NCBI RefSeq assembly: GCF_041438865.1
Contig: NZ_CP109450.1
Span: 6,202,501-6,266,500 of the forward strand
DNA length: 64,000 bases
DNA from: Streptomyces sp. NBC_01471
Lineage (GTDB): Bacteria; Actinomycetota; Actinomycetes; Streptomycetales; Streptomycetaceae
Direction: 5' to 3'
Shown piece after piece: positions 25,100 through 33,694 of the stretch. How positions within the stretch are numbered: the stretch's first letter is position 1; every line of letters starts with the position of its first letter. A program made the position numbers and the translations under genes. The notes beneath the pieces were generated by a model, which saw only the letters and a program-made list of their open reading frames with translations, was not told the origin of the DNA and searched no databases.

Positions 25100-26911
25100 C
25101 TAGAAGACCGGGGTGCCGTCCCGTGTCAGCTTCCAGTCGACCGAAGCGAACTCCGACGCGTCCACCGTCCCCTTCGCCTGCACCCACGCGATGATCGTGT
25201 TCCGGATCTCGTCCGAATTGGCCCACAGCTGCTTGGCGGCCGGCACGTGCGGGAAGTTCCCGCCGCCGCTCGCCCGGTAGTTGTTCACCGCGAGCACGAA
25301 CTGCGCCGCCGGATCGATCGCCTTGCCGCCGAAGGACAGCTTCGCGATCCGCGAACCGGCCGCCTTGGCGATGTCGATCTCGTACGTCAGACCCGACACC
25401 GCGTCGTAGTTGTAGTCCGGAGTGTCGTCCGCGTTCGTCAGCTTCGACGTGTCCACCGGGCCGCCCGCCGGCGTCTGTACGTAGTAGCGTGCCGAGAACT
25501 CCAGATAGTCCTTGATCTGCGCGCCCGTCACCAGCCGTGCTTCCAGCGTGTTCTCGAACGGGTAGAGCCCTGCCGCGTCCTTGATCGTCACGTTCCCGGC
25601 GGGAATCTGCGCCGTACGCGAGAAACACGACGCCTGCGAGAGCACCGGCAGCGCCGCGTACTCACCGCCGGCCAGCGCCGCCTTCACCGTGTCGGTCTGG
25701 ACGGCGTTGATCAGATCGATGATCGGTTCGTCCTTCCAGGGCGCGTCCGCCGTGGTCATCGCGGCGGCAGACGTCCCGATCACCTGGTTGACGTACGCCA
25801 CGACCTTCTTGTGCTCGTCCGTCAGCAGCTTCACCAGCTTCGGGTCCTCGGCCGCGGTATTGGAGTTCAGCACCCGGGCACCGGCCTTCTCGACCGTCCA
25901 GCGTCCCTTCTCCCACACCAGGTCGAAGTCGAAGACCGTGAGCCGCTCGCCCCACATCAGCGGCTCCGAGAGGACGACCTGCTTCCCGGTCTTCTTGTTC
26001 GCCACGAACTTCTCGGGGATCTCGACATGCGCGTGGCCCACCAGGATCGCGTCGATCCCCGGAACCTGCTCGGCGACCAGACCGGCCGCGTTCTCCACGT
26101 ACGGGAGCTGGTCGCCGTACGAGGATGTGCCGCTGGCCCCCGAGTGCGCCGCGACGATCACCACGTCGGCACCCATGGAACGCAGCCGCGGGACGTACTT
26201 CGCGGCCTGCTCCTCAAGCCCCGGAAACACCATCTTTCCCTGGACATTCGCCTTGTCCCAGAGGGCGATGCCCGGGTTCGTCAGCCCGAGAACCGCGACC
26301 TTCACGTCCCGGCCGTGCGGAGTGCGGAGCGTCCTGAAGACGTACGGGGCGAACGCGGGCTTCAGCGTCTTCGCGTCCAGGGCGTTGGCGCCCAGCAGCG
26401 GGAAGCGGCACTGCTCCTCGAACTTGCGCAGCACCGGAATGCCGTAGTTGAACTCGTGGTTGCCCAGTGCCGCCGCGTCGTAGCCGATGTGGTTCATCGC
26501 CTGCGCCATCGGGTGCACCGGCCCGTGCTTCGCCGTGATCGGGTCGATCTTGGCGTAGTAGTAGGACAGTTGGGTGCCCTGGATGGTGTCACCCGCGTCG
26601 ATCATCAGGGTGTTGTGGCGGCCCTTCTCCTCGCGGATCCCGTTGACCAGCGTCGAGATCTTCGCCAGGCCGACGTCGTTGTGCGCGGCGTCGTCGAACT
26701 CCTTGTCCGTGAAGTAGTCCCAGTTGAAGAGATTGCCGTGCAGGTCGGTCGTCCCCATCACGGTGAACGAGTACCGCCGCTGCGGACGGCCGTGACCGTG
26801 GCCATGGCCGCGCCCCTGCGCGTCGGCGGGCACTGCCGTGCCTCCGGCGATGGCCACACCGGCGCCGGCGGCGGCCGAAGTACCCAGGAACGTCCTACGA
26901 TTGAGCGGCAT
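25100..26911 (-). CDS. Secreted 5'-nucleotidase / 2',3'-cyclic phosphodiesterase family
   Basis: 603 residues. The Tat signal NRRTFLGTSAAAGAGVAIAGG is split here as NRRTFLG plus an Ala/Gly core, followed by a His/Gly-rich spacer (GRGHGHGHGRP). The metallophosphatase motifs are TTDLHGNL, DAGDTIQGT, GNHEFN, AHSGA and GHAHVE. The C-terminal 5'-nucleotidase substrate domain includes YPFENTLEARLVTGAQI and NNYRASGGGNFP. It releases phosphate and nucleosides from extracellular nucleotides. Twin 16-bp repeats lie just upstream and may bind a regulator. Confidence 0.93.
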   Translation of the reverse strand: MPLNRRTFLGTSAAAGAGVAIAGGTAVPADAQGRGHGHGHGRPQRRYSFTVMGTTDLHGNLFNWDYFTDKEFDDAAHNDVGLAKISTLVNGIREEKGRHNTLMIDAGDTIQGTQLSYYYAKIDPITAKHGPVHPMAQAMNHIGYDAAALGNHEFNYGIPVLRKFEEQCRFPLLGANALDAKTLKPAFAPYVFRTLRTPHGRDVKVAVLGLTNPGIALWDKANVQGKMVFPGLEEQAAKYVPRLRSMGADVVIVAAHSGASGTSSYGDQLPYVENAAGLVAEQVPGIDAILVGHAHVEIPEKFVANKKTGKQVVLSEPLMWGERLTVFDFDLVWEKGRWTVEKAGARVLNSNTAAEDPKLVKLLTDEHKKVVAYVNQVIGTSAAAMTTADAPWKDEPIIDLINAVQTDTVKAALAGGEYAALPVLSQASCFSRTAQIPAGNVTIKDAAGLYPFENTLEARLVTGAQIKDYLEFSARYYVQTPAGGPVDTSKLTNADDTPDYNYDAVSGLTYEIDIAKAAGSRIAKLSFGGKAIDPAAQFVLAVNNYRASGGGNFPHVPAAKQLWANSDEIRNTIIAWVQAKGTVDASEFASVDWKLTRDGTPVF

Positions 26912-26931
26912 TTCGTCTCCCTATTCACGTA

Positions 26932-26979
26932 CACAACGCGCGTAGATGCGGACTGCGACCATGCACAACGCGCGTAGAT
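26932..26979 (-). promoter_or_regulatory. Pair of identical 16-bp direct repeats upstream of the nucleotidase
   Basis: CACAACGCGCGTAGAT (plus strand) occurs at 26932-26947 and again at 26964-26979. The starts are 32 bp apart, three helical turns. On the nucleotidase strand the unit reads ATCTACGCGCGTTGTG. Phosphate-scavenging genes in Streptomyces are often under PhoP, which binds direct repeats, but this unit does not obviously match the PHO-box consensus. Confidence 0.5.
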
Positions 26980-27069
26980 TCTGACCCAGGAGGTATGCGG
27001 TGCAACACCCCCCGCAGGTTTCGATCTGGTGACCGCCGACTGTCGTACCGGGGTGCGAGAGTGGGAACC

Positions 27070-27783
27070 ATGACCGACGAAGTCCAGCACCCCGCAGCCC
27101 CCTACGGCACCCCCGGCACCCCCCGCGTCGCCGTCCGCGGCGAGGCGACCCTCGAAGTGGAGCCCGAGACCGCCACCCTCGCCGTCACAGCGAGCGCCCG
27201 CGGCAAGGACCGGCGGGCGGCGCTCCAGGACCTCACCCGGCGCAACACCGCCATCCTCGAACTCGCCAGGGGATACGGCGGAGCCGTCGAGAAGCTGGAG
27301 AGCGGCGCGCTCTCCGTCAGCCCCGAACTGGCCCAGCACGGCCGGGGCGAGAAGGTCCGCGCCTACTTCGGCCACGTCCGGATCACCGTCGTGCTGAACG
27401 ACTTCACCGCACTCGGCGAGCTCACCTCCCGCCTCGCCGACCTGGAACTGACCCGCGTCGACGGGCCGTGGTGGGCGCTGCGCCCCGGATCGCCCGCACA
27501 CCGCGACGCCCGCCGGCAGGCCGTGCGGGACGCCGTGACCCGCGCCCGTGAGTACGCCGAGGCGCTCGGCGCCGAGCTGTCCGCCCTCGTCGAGCTCTCC
27601 GACCCCGGCGCGGAGGGCGCGCGGCCGCCCGCCCCAGGGTTCGCCGGCAGCCGCATGTTCGGTTCGCCGGGGGCGGCGCCCGGTGCGTCGGACGATGCGC
27701 CCGTCATCGACCTCGAACCCCAGCGCCAGACCGTTTACGCACAGGTGAACGCCCGTTTCACCATGTCACCGCCCGCGCTCTGA
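27070..27783 (+). CDS. SIMPL-domain protein (DUF541)
   Basis: 237 residues. The domain starts VAVRGEATLEVEPETATLAV and has the repeated beta-alpha pattern and C-terminal VYAQVNARFTM strand of SIMPL proteins. The family is of uncertain function and often periplasmic, but this copy has no signal peptide. ATG 27070 is used. An in-frame ATG at 26995 directly abuts an AGGAGG (one-base spacing) and its extra residues are unlike the family. Divergent from the nucleotidase. Confidence 0.85.
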   Translation: MTDEVQHPAAPYGTPGTPRVAVRGEATLEVEPETATLAVTASARGKDRRAALQDLTRRNTAILELARGYGGAVEKLESGALSVSPELAQHGRGEKVRAYFGHVRITVVLNDFTALGELTSRLADLELTRVDGPWWALRPGSPAHRDARRQAVRDAVTRAREYAEALGAELSALVELSDPGAEGARPPAPGFAGSRMFGSPGAAPGASDDAPVIDLEPQRQTVYAQVNARFTMSPPAL

Positions 27784-27999
27784 GGCCGCGTGCCGGGAGG
27801 CTTGTCCCTGCCGGTACGCACCTGCCGGCTCGCCCCTGACAGCCCGCCCCTGACAGCTCGGCCCTGATGCTCCCGGGGTTTCCCTCATTCCGCGTCCGGG
27901 GCATCGGAATTGCTCATCAGAGCGCACCCGCGCACAATTCAACAGTTGTCAATAGCCTTTCAAGGAAAGGTGGTTGAGTAGTCATGTGTGACCCATCAC

Positions 28000-28013
28000 T
28001 TACCCATCGGTAA
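28000..28013 (+). promoter_or_regulatory. Short inverted repeat before pyruvate kinase
   Basis: TTACC-CATC-GGTAA ends 16 bases before the pyk start codon, next to a -10-like TACGCT (28018-28023). A leader this short would make the transcript nearly leaderless and the repeat would sit within the promoter. Candidate operator only. Confidence 0.3.
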
Positions 28014-28029
28014 GGCATACGCTCGAACC

Positions 28030-29466
28030 ATGCGCCGAGCAAAGATCGTTTGTACCCTGGGCCCCGCGACCGACTCGTACGACCAGATCAAGGCACTGGT
28101 CGAGGCCGGAATGGACATGGCCCGATTCAATCTCAGTCACGGCAGCTACGCCGAGCACGAGCAGCGTTTCCACCGGGTACGCAAGGCGGCCGAGGAGACC
28201 GGGCGCAGTGTCGGTATCCTCGCGGATCTTCAAGGTCCGAAGATTCGCCTGGGCCGCTTCGCCGAGGGCCCCGTACTCCTTGAACGCGGTGACGAGTTCA
28301 CCATCACCGTCGCTCCCGGCGCCCGGGGCGACCGGAGCAGCTGCGGCACCACCTACGACGGCCTCGCCGGGGACGTGACCACCGGCGAGCGCATCCTCGT
28401 CGACGACGGCAAGGTGGCCCTCGAAGTCACCTCGGTCGAGGGCCCCCGCGTCCACACCATGGTGGTGGAGGGCGGCATGGTCTCCGACCACAAGGGGCTC
28501 AACCTCCCCGGTGTCGCGGTGTCGGTCCCCGCGATGTCCGAGAAGGACGCCGAGGACCTTCGCTGGGCGCTGCGGACCGGTGCCGACATCATCGCGCTCT
28601 CCTTCGTGCGCAGCGGCCGGGACGTCGACGAGGTCCACCGGATCATGGCGGAGGAGGGGCGCAGGCTCCCCGTCATCGCCAAGATCGAGAAGCCGCAGGC
28701 CGTGGAGAACATCGACGGGATCGTCGCGGCCTTCGACGGCATCATGGTCGCCCGCGGCGACCTCGGCGTCGAGATGCCGCTCGAACAGGTGCCCATCGTC
28801 CAGAAACGCGCCGTGAAGCTGGCCAAGCGCAACGCCAAGCCCGTCATCGTCGCGACCCAGATGCTCGACTCGATGATCGACAACTCCCGGCCCACCCGAG
28901 CCGAGGCATCGGACGTCGCCAACGCGGTCATCGACGGCACCGACGCCGTGATGCTCTCCGGCGAGACCAGCGTCGGCAAGTACCCGGTGGAGACGGTGCG
29001 GACGATGGGCCGCATCGTCGAGGCCGCCGAGGAGGACATCCTCGCCCTGGGCCTGCCCCCGCTGAGCGACCGCAACAAGCCCCGCACCCAGGGCGGCGCC
29101 GTCGCCCGTGCCGCCGCCGAGATGGGCGACTTCCTCGGCGCGAAGCTGCTCGTGGCCTTCACCCAGTCCGGCGACACCGCGAAGCGGCTCTCGCGCTACC
29201 GCTCACCGATCCCGTTGCTGGCCTTCACCCCGGACCCGGCGACCCGCGCCCAGCTCACCCTGAGCTGGGGTGTCGAGACCTATCTCGGACCGCACGTGGA
29301 CTCCACGGACGAGATGGTGGCCCAGGTCGACGAACAGCTCCTGAAGGCGGGCCGCTGCCGGAAGGGCGACATCGTCGTGATCACCGCGGGCTCCCCGCCC
29401 GGCGTCGCGGGCTCCACCAATCTTGTCCGCGTCCACCATGTCGGAGAGGACGACTCCCCGAAGTAG
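28030..29466 (+). CDS. pyk: Pyruvate kinase
   Basis: 478 residues from ATG 28030 (MRRAKIVCTLGPATDSYDQI). Diagnostic segments are MARFNLSHG, the active-site IAKIEKPQAVENIDGI, the Mg/K-binding IMVARGDLGVEMP, and ATQMLDSMIDNSRPTRAE. The C-terminal allosteric domain (from about residue 350) contains LLVAFTQSGDTAKRLSRYR. It makes pyruvate and ATP from phosphoenolpyruvate at the end of glycolysis. Length and motifs are normal. Confidence 0.97.
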   Translation: MRRAKIVCTLGPATDSYDQIKALVEAGMDMARFNLSHGSYAEHEQRFHRVRKAAEETGRSVGILADLQGPKIRLGRFAEGPVLLERGDEFTITVAPGARGDRSSCGTTYDGLAGDVTTGERILVDDGKVALEVTSVEGPRVHTMVVEGGMVSDHKGLNLPGVAVSVPAMSEKDAEDLRWALRTGADIIALSFVRSGRDVDEVHRIMAEEGRRLPVIAKIEKPQAVENIDGIVAAFDGIMVARGDLGVEMPLEQVPIVQKRAVKLAKRNAKPVIVATQMLDSMIDNSRPTRAEASDVANAVIDGTDAVMLSGETSVGKYPVETVRTMGRIVEAAEEDILALGLPPLSDRNKPRTQGGAVARAAAEMGDFLGAKLLVAFTQSGDTAKRLSRYRSPIPLLAFTPDPATRAQLTLSWGVETYLGPHVDSTDEMVAQVDEQLLKAGRCRKGDIVVITAGSPPGVAGSTNLVRVHHVGEDDSPK

Positions 29467-29792
29467 CAGATCGGAATGTGGCGCGCACGGGGGGTGTTCA
29501 TGAGGGCGGCGGGTGCGCGCTCGGCGACCGAAATGTCGTATGGCTTCGATGCGGGCGCCACCAGCCAACTGTCCCGCGCGGCATGCCTGCACGCCTGTTC
29601 GTTCGGCCACATCGCGGTTGTTCACGCCCTGCCGGAGCAGAGCGGGCGTTTCGTCCCGTATCGAAGGGCTGCGCTCCTCCGTGCCCGGAGCGTCACGGGA
29701 GGCATTACTGCGAGCGGTGGCATCGAAGGAGCATTCACCGGGACGGTTGAAGATCGTGTTACCAGTCACAGACCTTGGAACCGAAGGGAAAG
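29467..29792. other. 326-base gap after pyruvate kinase
   Basis: Open frames on both strands here lack recognisable domains, coding bias or ribosome binding sites. No hairpin of terminator strength was found. It holds the 3' flank of the minus-strand tRNA. Confidence 0.5.
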
Positions 29793-29865
29793 TGCCCCGA
29801 GTCGGATTCGAACCGACGCTGGATGGGTTTTGAATCCATGGCCTCTACCGCTGGGCTACCGGGGC
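29793..29865 (-). tRNA. Atypical tRNA, anticodon CAA (Leu by codon)
   Basis: Folding by hand gives a 73-base cloverleaf. The acceptor stem is GCCCCGG/TCGGGGC with discriminator A, and the D arm contains AGCGGTAG. The anticodon stem-loop is ATGGA-TTCAAAA-CCCAT, and the T arm is GTCGG-TTCGAAT-CCGAC. The loop places CAA at positions 34-36, which reads the Leu codon UUG. Two things are odd: the variable region is only five bases, whereas bacterial tRNA-Leu is class II with a long arm, and there is an A-C mismatch closing the anticodon loop. It may be a degenerate or specialised tRNA. Confidence 0.8.
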
Positions 29866-29966
29866 TCCTTCAAAACGAAGGAAGGTAAGGACCCTCCGCG
29901 CCACAACCATACCGCAGCTAGGTAGGCTCTTGGGAGCTGCACCTGCCCCATAACGAGGAGCCCCCC

Positions 29967-30620
29967 GTGACCGCCCCCGAGTCGCCCCAGCCCGTCGCCG
30001 ACGACGACAAGTCGCACGTCCCGCCGCTGACGACCCGTGTCGTCATCGCCGAGGACGAGGCCCTCATCCGTCTCGACCTCAAAGAGATGCTCGAAGAAGA
30101 GGGCTACGCGGTCGTCGGCGAAGCCGGTGACGGTCAGCGGGCCATCGAGCTGGCCCGGGAACACCGGCCCGACCTGGTGATCCTCGATGTGAAGATGCCC
30201 GTTCTGGACGGGATCTCCGCCGCCGAGAAGATCACCGAGGAGTCCATCGCCCCGGTACTGATGCTGACCGCGTTCTCGCAGCGCGACCTCGTGGAGCGGG
30301 CCCGGGACGCCGGAGCGATGGCGTATCTGGTGAAGCCGTTCTCCAAGAGCGACGTGGTGCCCGCCATCGAGATGGCCGTGTCCCGCTTCACCGAGCTGAA
30401 GGCCCTGGAGCAGGAGGTCGCGGACCTCTCGCAGCGGCTGGAGACGCGGAAGCTGGTGGACCGGGCCAAGTCGGTGCTGCAGACGCAGTACGGACTGACC
30501 GAGCCCGCCGCTTTCCGGTGGATCCAGAAGACGTCGATGGACCGCCGGATGTCGATGCAGCAGGTCGCCGAGGCGGTCATCGAGGACGCCGAGGAGAAGA
30601 AGGCGGCCAAGGAGCAGTAG
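29967..30620 (+). CDS. ANTAR-domain response regulator
   Basis: 217 residues, GTG start with CGAGGAG upstream. The receiver domain (about 25-140) has the acidic pocket in VVIAEDEALIRLDL, the phospho-acceptor Asp in LVILDVKMP, the Thr in LMLTAF and the Lys in YLVKPF. A coiled segment leads to a C-terminal ANTAR domain (about 150-210; RKLVDRAKSVLQTQYGLTEP and MSMQQVAEAVI). ANTAR proteins bind tandem RNA hairpins and prevent termination. It resembles mycobacterial PdtaR. No cognate kinase lies nearby. Confidence 0.95.
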   Translation: MTAPESPQPVADDDKSHVPPLTTRVVIAEDEALIRLDLKEMLEEEGYAVVGEAGDGQRAIELAREHRPDLVILDVKMPVLDGISAAEKITEESIAPVLMLTAFSQRDLVERARDAGAMAYLVKPFSKSDVVPAIEMAVSRFTELKALEQEVADLSQRLETRKLVDRAKSVLQTQYGLTEPAAFRWIQKTSMDRRMSMQQVAEAVIEDAEEKKAAKEQ

Positions 30621-30735
30621 CTCCGCGGTGGGTTCCGGCCCGAGGTACGACGGGGACAGCCGGACGGCCCGCCCCGGCCCGCCCCACCCCGGCCGGGCAG
30701 GGTCCCCGGCGCCTCCCGCCTCCTGGTCGGGCCGG

Positions 30736-31209
30736 TCAGCCCGCGGAGCCGTTGGGGGAGACGTCGCGCAGCAGGCAGGTGAGCCGGGCCGTGCAGACCC
30801 GCTTGTCCTGTTCGTCGGTGATGACGATCTCGTAGGTCGCGGTGGAGCGGCCGCGGTGGACCGGGGTGGCCACTCCGGTGACCAGTCCGCTGCGGGCGCC
30901 GCGGTGATGGGTGCAGTTGAGGTCGACGCCGACGGCGAGCTTGGACGGGCCGCCGTGCAGCATCGAGCCGATGGAGCCGAGGGTCTCGGCGAGTACGGCG
31001 GAGGCGCCGCCGTGCAGCAGGCCGTACGGCTGGGTGTTGCCCTCGACCGGCATGGTGCCGACGACGCGGTCGGCGGCGGCCTCGATGATCCGCACGTCCA
31101 TCCGCTCGCCGAGGTGGCCGGCGGAGAACAGCCCGGGCAGGTCGACGCCGAGTACGGCGTACTCGTCGATGACCTCTTGAGGGAACTTCACGGTGGTCTG
31201 CTCGCCCAT
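30736..31209 (-). CDS. PaaI-family hotdog thioesterase
   Basis: 157 residues with the hotdog core: PYGLLHGGASAVLAETLGSI (the conserved HGG with the downstream acidic residue), then VGVDLNCTHHRGARSGLVTG and a final beta strand ITDEQDKRVCTARLTCLL. Such enzymes hydrolyse acyl-CoA or aryl-CoA thioesters. There are no clear functional partners; it is convergent with the ANTAR gene and followed upstream by the oxidoreductase gene on the same strand. Confidence 0.9.
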   Translation of the reverse strand: MGEQTTVKFPQEVIDEYAVLGVDLPGLFSAGHLGERMDVRIIEAAADRVVGTMPVEGNTQPYGLLHGGASAVLAETLGSIGSMLHGGPSKLAVGVDLNCTHHRGARSGLVTGVATPVHRGRSTATYEIVITDEQDKRVCTARLTCLLRDVSPNGSAG

Positions 31210-31290
31210 GGTGGTCAGGCTCCGATCGTCGTGGCGGCTGCCGGCCGCGGACCTCCGGAGGGTCCGCCGCCCGGTGGCTTGAGCGAACGC

Positions 31291-33570
31291 TTAGGCCGGG
31301 CCGGATTGTTCCAGACGGACCACCACGGACTTGCTCACGGGGGTGTTGCTGACGTCGGCGGTAGCGTCCAGCGGGACCAGGACGTTCGTCTCCGGGTAGT
31401 ACGCGGCGGCGCAGCCGCGGGCGGTCGGGTAGTGCACCACCCGGAATCCGGGAGCGCGCCGCTCGACGCCGTCCTTCCACTCGCTGACCAGATCGGTGTA
31501 CGAGCCCTCGGCGAGGCCGAGCTCACGGGCGTCGTCCGGGTTGACCAGGACGACGCGGCGGCCGCCCTTGATGCCGCGGTAGCGGTCGTCGAGGCCGTAG
31601 ATCGTGGTGTTGTACTGGTCGTGCGAGCGCATGGTCTGCAGCAGCAGCCGGCCCTCGGGGAGCTCCGGGTACTCGACGGGCGCGGCGGTGAAGTTCGCCT
31701 TGCCGGTGGCCGTGGGGAAGCGGCGCTCGTCACGCGGGGCGTGCGGGAGGGAGAAGCCGCCGGGTGCGGCGATGCGGGTGTTGAAGTCCTCGAATCCCGG
31801 CACGACGCGCGAGATCCGGTCCCGGATCGTGGCGTAGTCCTTCTCGAACTCCTCCCAGCCGATGGCGGATCCGGCGCCGAGGACCGCCCGTGCCATCCGG
31901 GCGACGATGGCCGGCTCGGAGAGGAGCCGCGGGCCCGCGGGGGTGAGGTTGCCCCGGGAGGCGTGGACCAGCCCCATGGAGTCCTCGACCGTCACGAACT
32001 GCTTTCCGCTCGCCTGGACGTCCTTGTCGGTGCGCCCCAGGGTGGGGAGGATCAGGGCGCGGGTGCCGGTGACGGTGTGCGAGCGGTTCAGTTTGGTCGA
32101 CACCTGCACGGTGAGGGAGGCCCGCCGCATGGCCGCCTCGGTCACATCGGTGTCCGGTGTCGCGCCGACGAAGTTGCCGCCCATGGCGAAGAAGACCTTC
32201 GCCTTGCCGTCGCGCAGCGCCTCGATGGCGCGGACGACGTCGAAGCCGTGGTGGCGGGGCGAGGTGATCCCGAATTCCTTGTCCAGGGCGTCGAGGAAGG
32301 CGGGAGCGGGCCGCTCGAAGATGCCCATGGTGCGGTCGCCCTGGACGTTGGAGTGCCCGCGGACGGGGCAGACACCGGCGCCGGGGCGGCCGATGTTCCC
32401 GCGCAGCAGCAGGAAGTTGACGACTTCGCGGATGGTGGGCACCGCGTGCTTGTGCTGGGTGAGGCCCATGGCCCAGCAGACGATGGTCCGCTTGGAGGCG
32501 AGGATCAGCGCGAGGGCCTGCTCGATGTCCGTACGGGAGAGGCCGGTGGCGGTGAGTGTCGCGTCCCAGTCGGCGGCGCGTGCGGTGGCCGCGAACTCCT
32601 CGTACCCATGGGTGTGTTCGCGTACGAAGAGCTCGTCGGTCGCGCCCTCGGTCTCGATGATCAGTTTGTTCAGGAGGCGGAAGAGCGCCTGGTCGCCGCC
32701 GATACGGATCTGCAGGAAGAGGTCGGTGAGTGCCGCTCCCCTGATCATGCCCTGCGGGGTCTGCGGGTTCTTGAAGCGCTCCAGGCCCGCCTCGGGCAGC
32801 GGGTTCACCGAGATGATCTTCGCGCCCGCGGTCTTGGCCTTCTCCAGCGCGGAGAGCATGCGCGGATGGTTGGTGCCCGGGTTCTGCCCGGCGACGATGA
32901 TCAGGTCCGCCTGGTGCATGTCGTCGAGGGAGACGCTGCCCTTGCCGACGCCGATCGTCTCCGAGAGCGCCGAGCCGGAGGACTCGTGGCACATGTTGGA
33001 GCAGTCGGGCAGGTTGTTGGTGCCGTAGGCGCGGGCGAAGAGCTGGAGCAGGAACGCTGCTTCGTTGCTGGTGCGGCCCGAGGTGTAGAAGAGCGCCTCG
33101 TCGGGGGAGTCCAGCGCGCGCAGCTCCTCGGCGATGATCTCGAAGGCGCGCTCCCAGCTGACCGGCTCGTACCGGTCGCCGCCCTCGGGCAGGAGCATCG
33201 GCTCGGTGATCCGGCCCTGCTGTCCCAGCCAGTAGCCGCTGCGCGAGGCGAGATCGGCCACGGGGTGGGCGGCGAAGAAGGCGGGCGTGACCCGGCGCAG
33301 CGTCGCCTCCTCGGCGACGGCCTTGGCGCCGTTCTCGCAGAATTCCGCGGTGTGCCGCTTGTCGCCCTCCGGCCAGGCGCAGCCGGGGCAGTCGAAGCCG
33401 TCTTTCTGATTGACCTTGAGCAGGGTCCGCGCGGTCCGCACGACGCCCATCTGCTGCTGTGCCATCTGCAGCGTGTGGCCGATGGCGGGCAGCCCGGCGG
33501 CGGCGTGCTTGGGGGCCGCGACCTGCGGCGCGTCCTGGACCGGGTCACCTGCGGGCGGCTTGGCAGCCAT
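31291..33570 (-). CDS. FdhF/YdeP-type molybdopterin oxidoreductase
   Basis: 759 residues from ATG 33570, preceded by GAAGGAGA. An N-terminal Cys cluster (FDCPGCAWPEGD) stands where the formate dehydrogenase family binds 4Fe-4S. It continues with LGQQGRITEPMLLPEGGDRY, YTSGRTSNEAAFLLQLFA and CSNMCHESSG, and later the molybdopterin-binding IVAGQNPGTNHPRML. The family (YdeP) is predicted to use bis-MGD molybdenum, with unknown substrate; in E. coli it is linked to acid resistance. No electron-transfer subunit or FdhD is adjacent. Confidence 0.9.
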   Translation of the reverse strand: MAAKPPAGDPVQDAPQVAAPKHAAAGLPAIGHTLQMAQQQMGVVRTARTLLKVNQKDGFDCPGCAWPEGDKRHTAEFCENGAKAVAEEATLRRVTPAFFAAHPVADLASRSGYWLGQQGRITEPMLLPEGGDRYEPVSWERAFEIIAEELRALDSPDEALFYTSGRTSNEAAFLLQLFARAYGTNNLPDCSNMCHESSGSALSETIGVGKGSVSLDDMHQADLIIVAGQNPGTNHPRMLSALEKAKTAGAKIISVNPLPEAGLERFKNPQTPQGMIRGAALTDLFLQIRIGGDQALFRLLNKLIIETEGATDELFVREHTHGYEEFAATARAADWDATLTATGLSRTDIEQALALILASKRTIVCWAMGLTQHKHAVPTIREVVNFLLLRGNIGRPGAGVCPVRGHSNVQGDRTMGIFERPAPAFLDALDKEFGITSPRHHGFDVVRAIEALRDGKAKVFFAMGGNFVGATPDTDVTEAAMRRASLTVQVSTKLNRSHTVTGTRALILPTLGRTDKDVQASGKQFVTVEDSMGLVHASRGNLTPAGPRLLSEPAIVARMARAVLGAGSAIGWEEFEKDYATIRDRISRVVPGFEDFNTRIAAPGGFSLPHAPRDERRFPTATGKANFTAAPVEYPELPEGRLLLQTMRSHDQYNTTIYGLDDRYRGIKGGRRVVLVNPDDARELGLAEGSYTDLVSEWKDGVERRAPGFRVVHYPTARGCAAAYYPETNVLVPLDATADVSNTPVSKSVVVRLEQSGPA

Positions 33571-33694
33571 GGCGCTCTCCTTCGAGCGGGCGGATCCGAC
33601 GTACAGCTCCGATCCTGTCACGCGCCACTGACAGCCTCCCCGGTGAGGTGTCCGGAGGTCTGGATTGTCAGTGCTCCGTGGCAGGATCGGACCC

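Noticed and set aside
26995..27069. Upstream ATG for the SIMPL protein next to AGGAGG
   Set aside because: The spacing between AGGAGG and this ATG is one base and the added residues are not family-like.
29476..29925. Plus-strand 149-codon frame after pyruvate kinase
   Set aside because: It runs through the tRNA gene on the other strand and has no recognisable feature.
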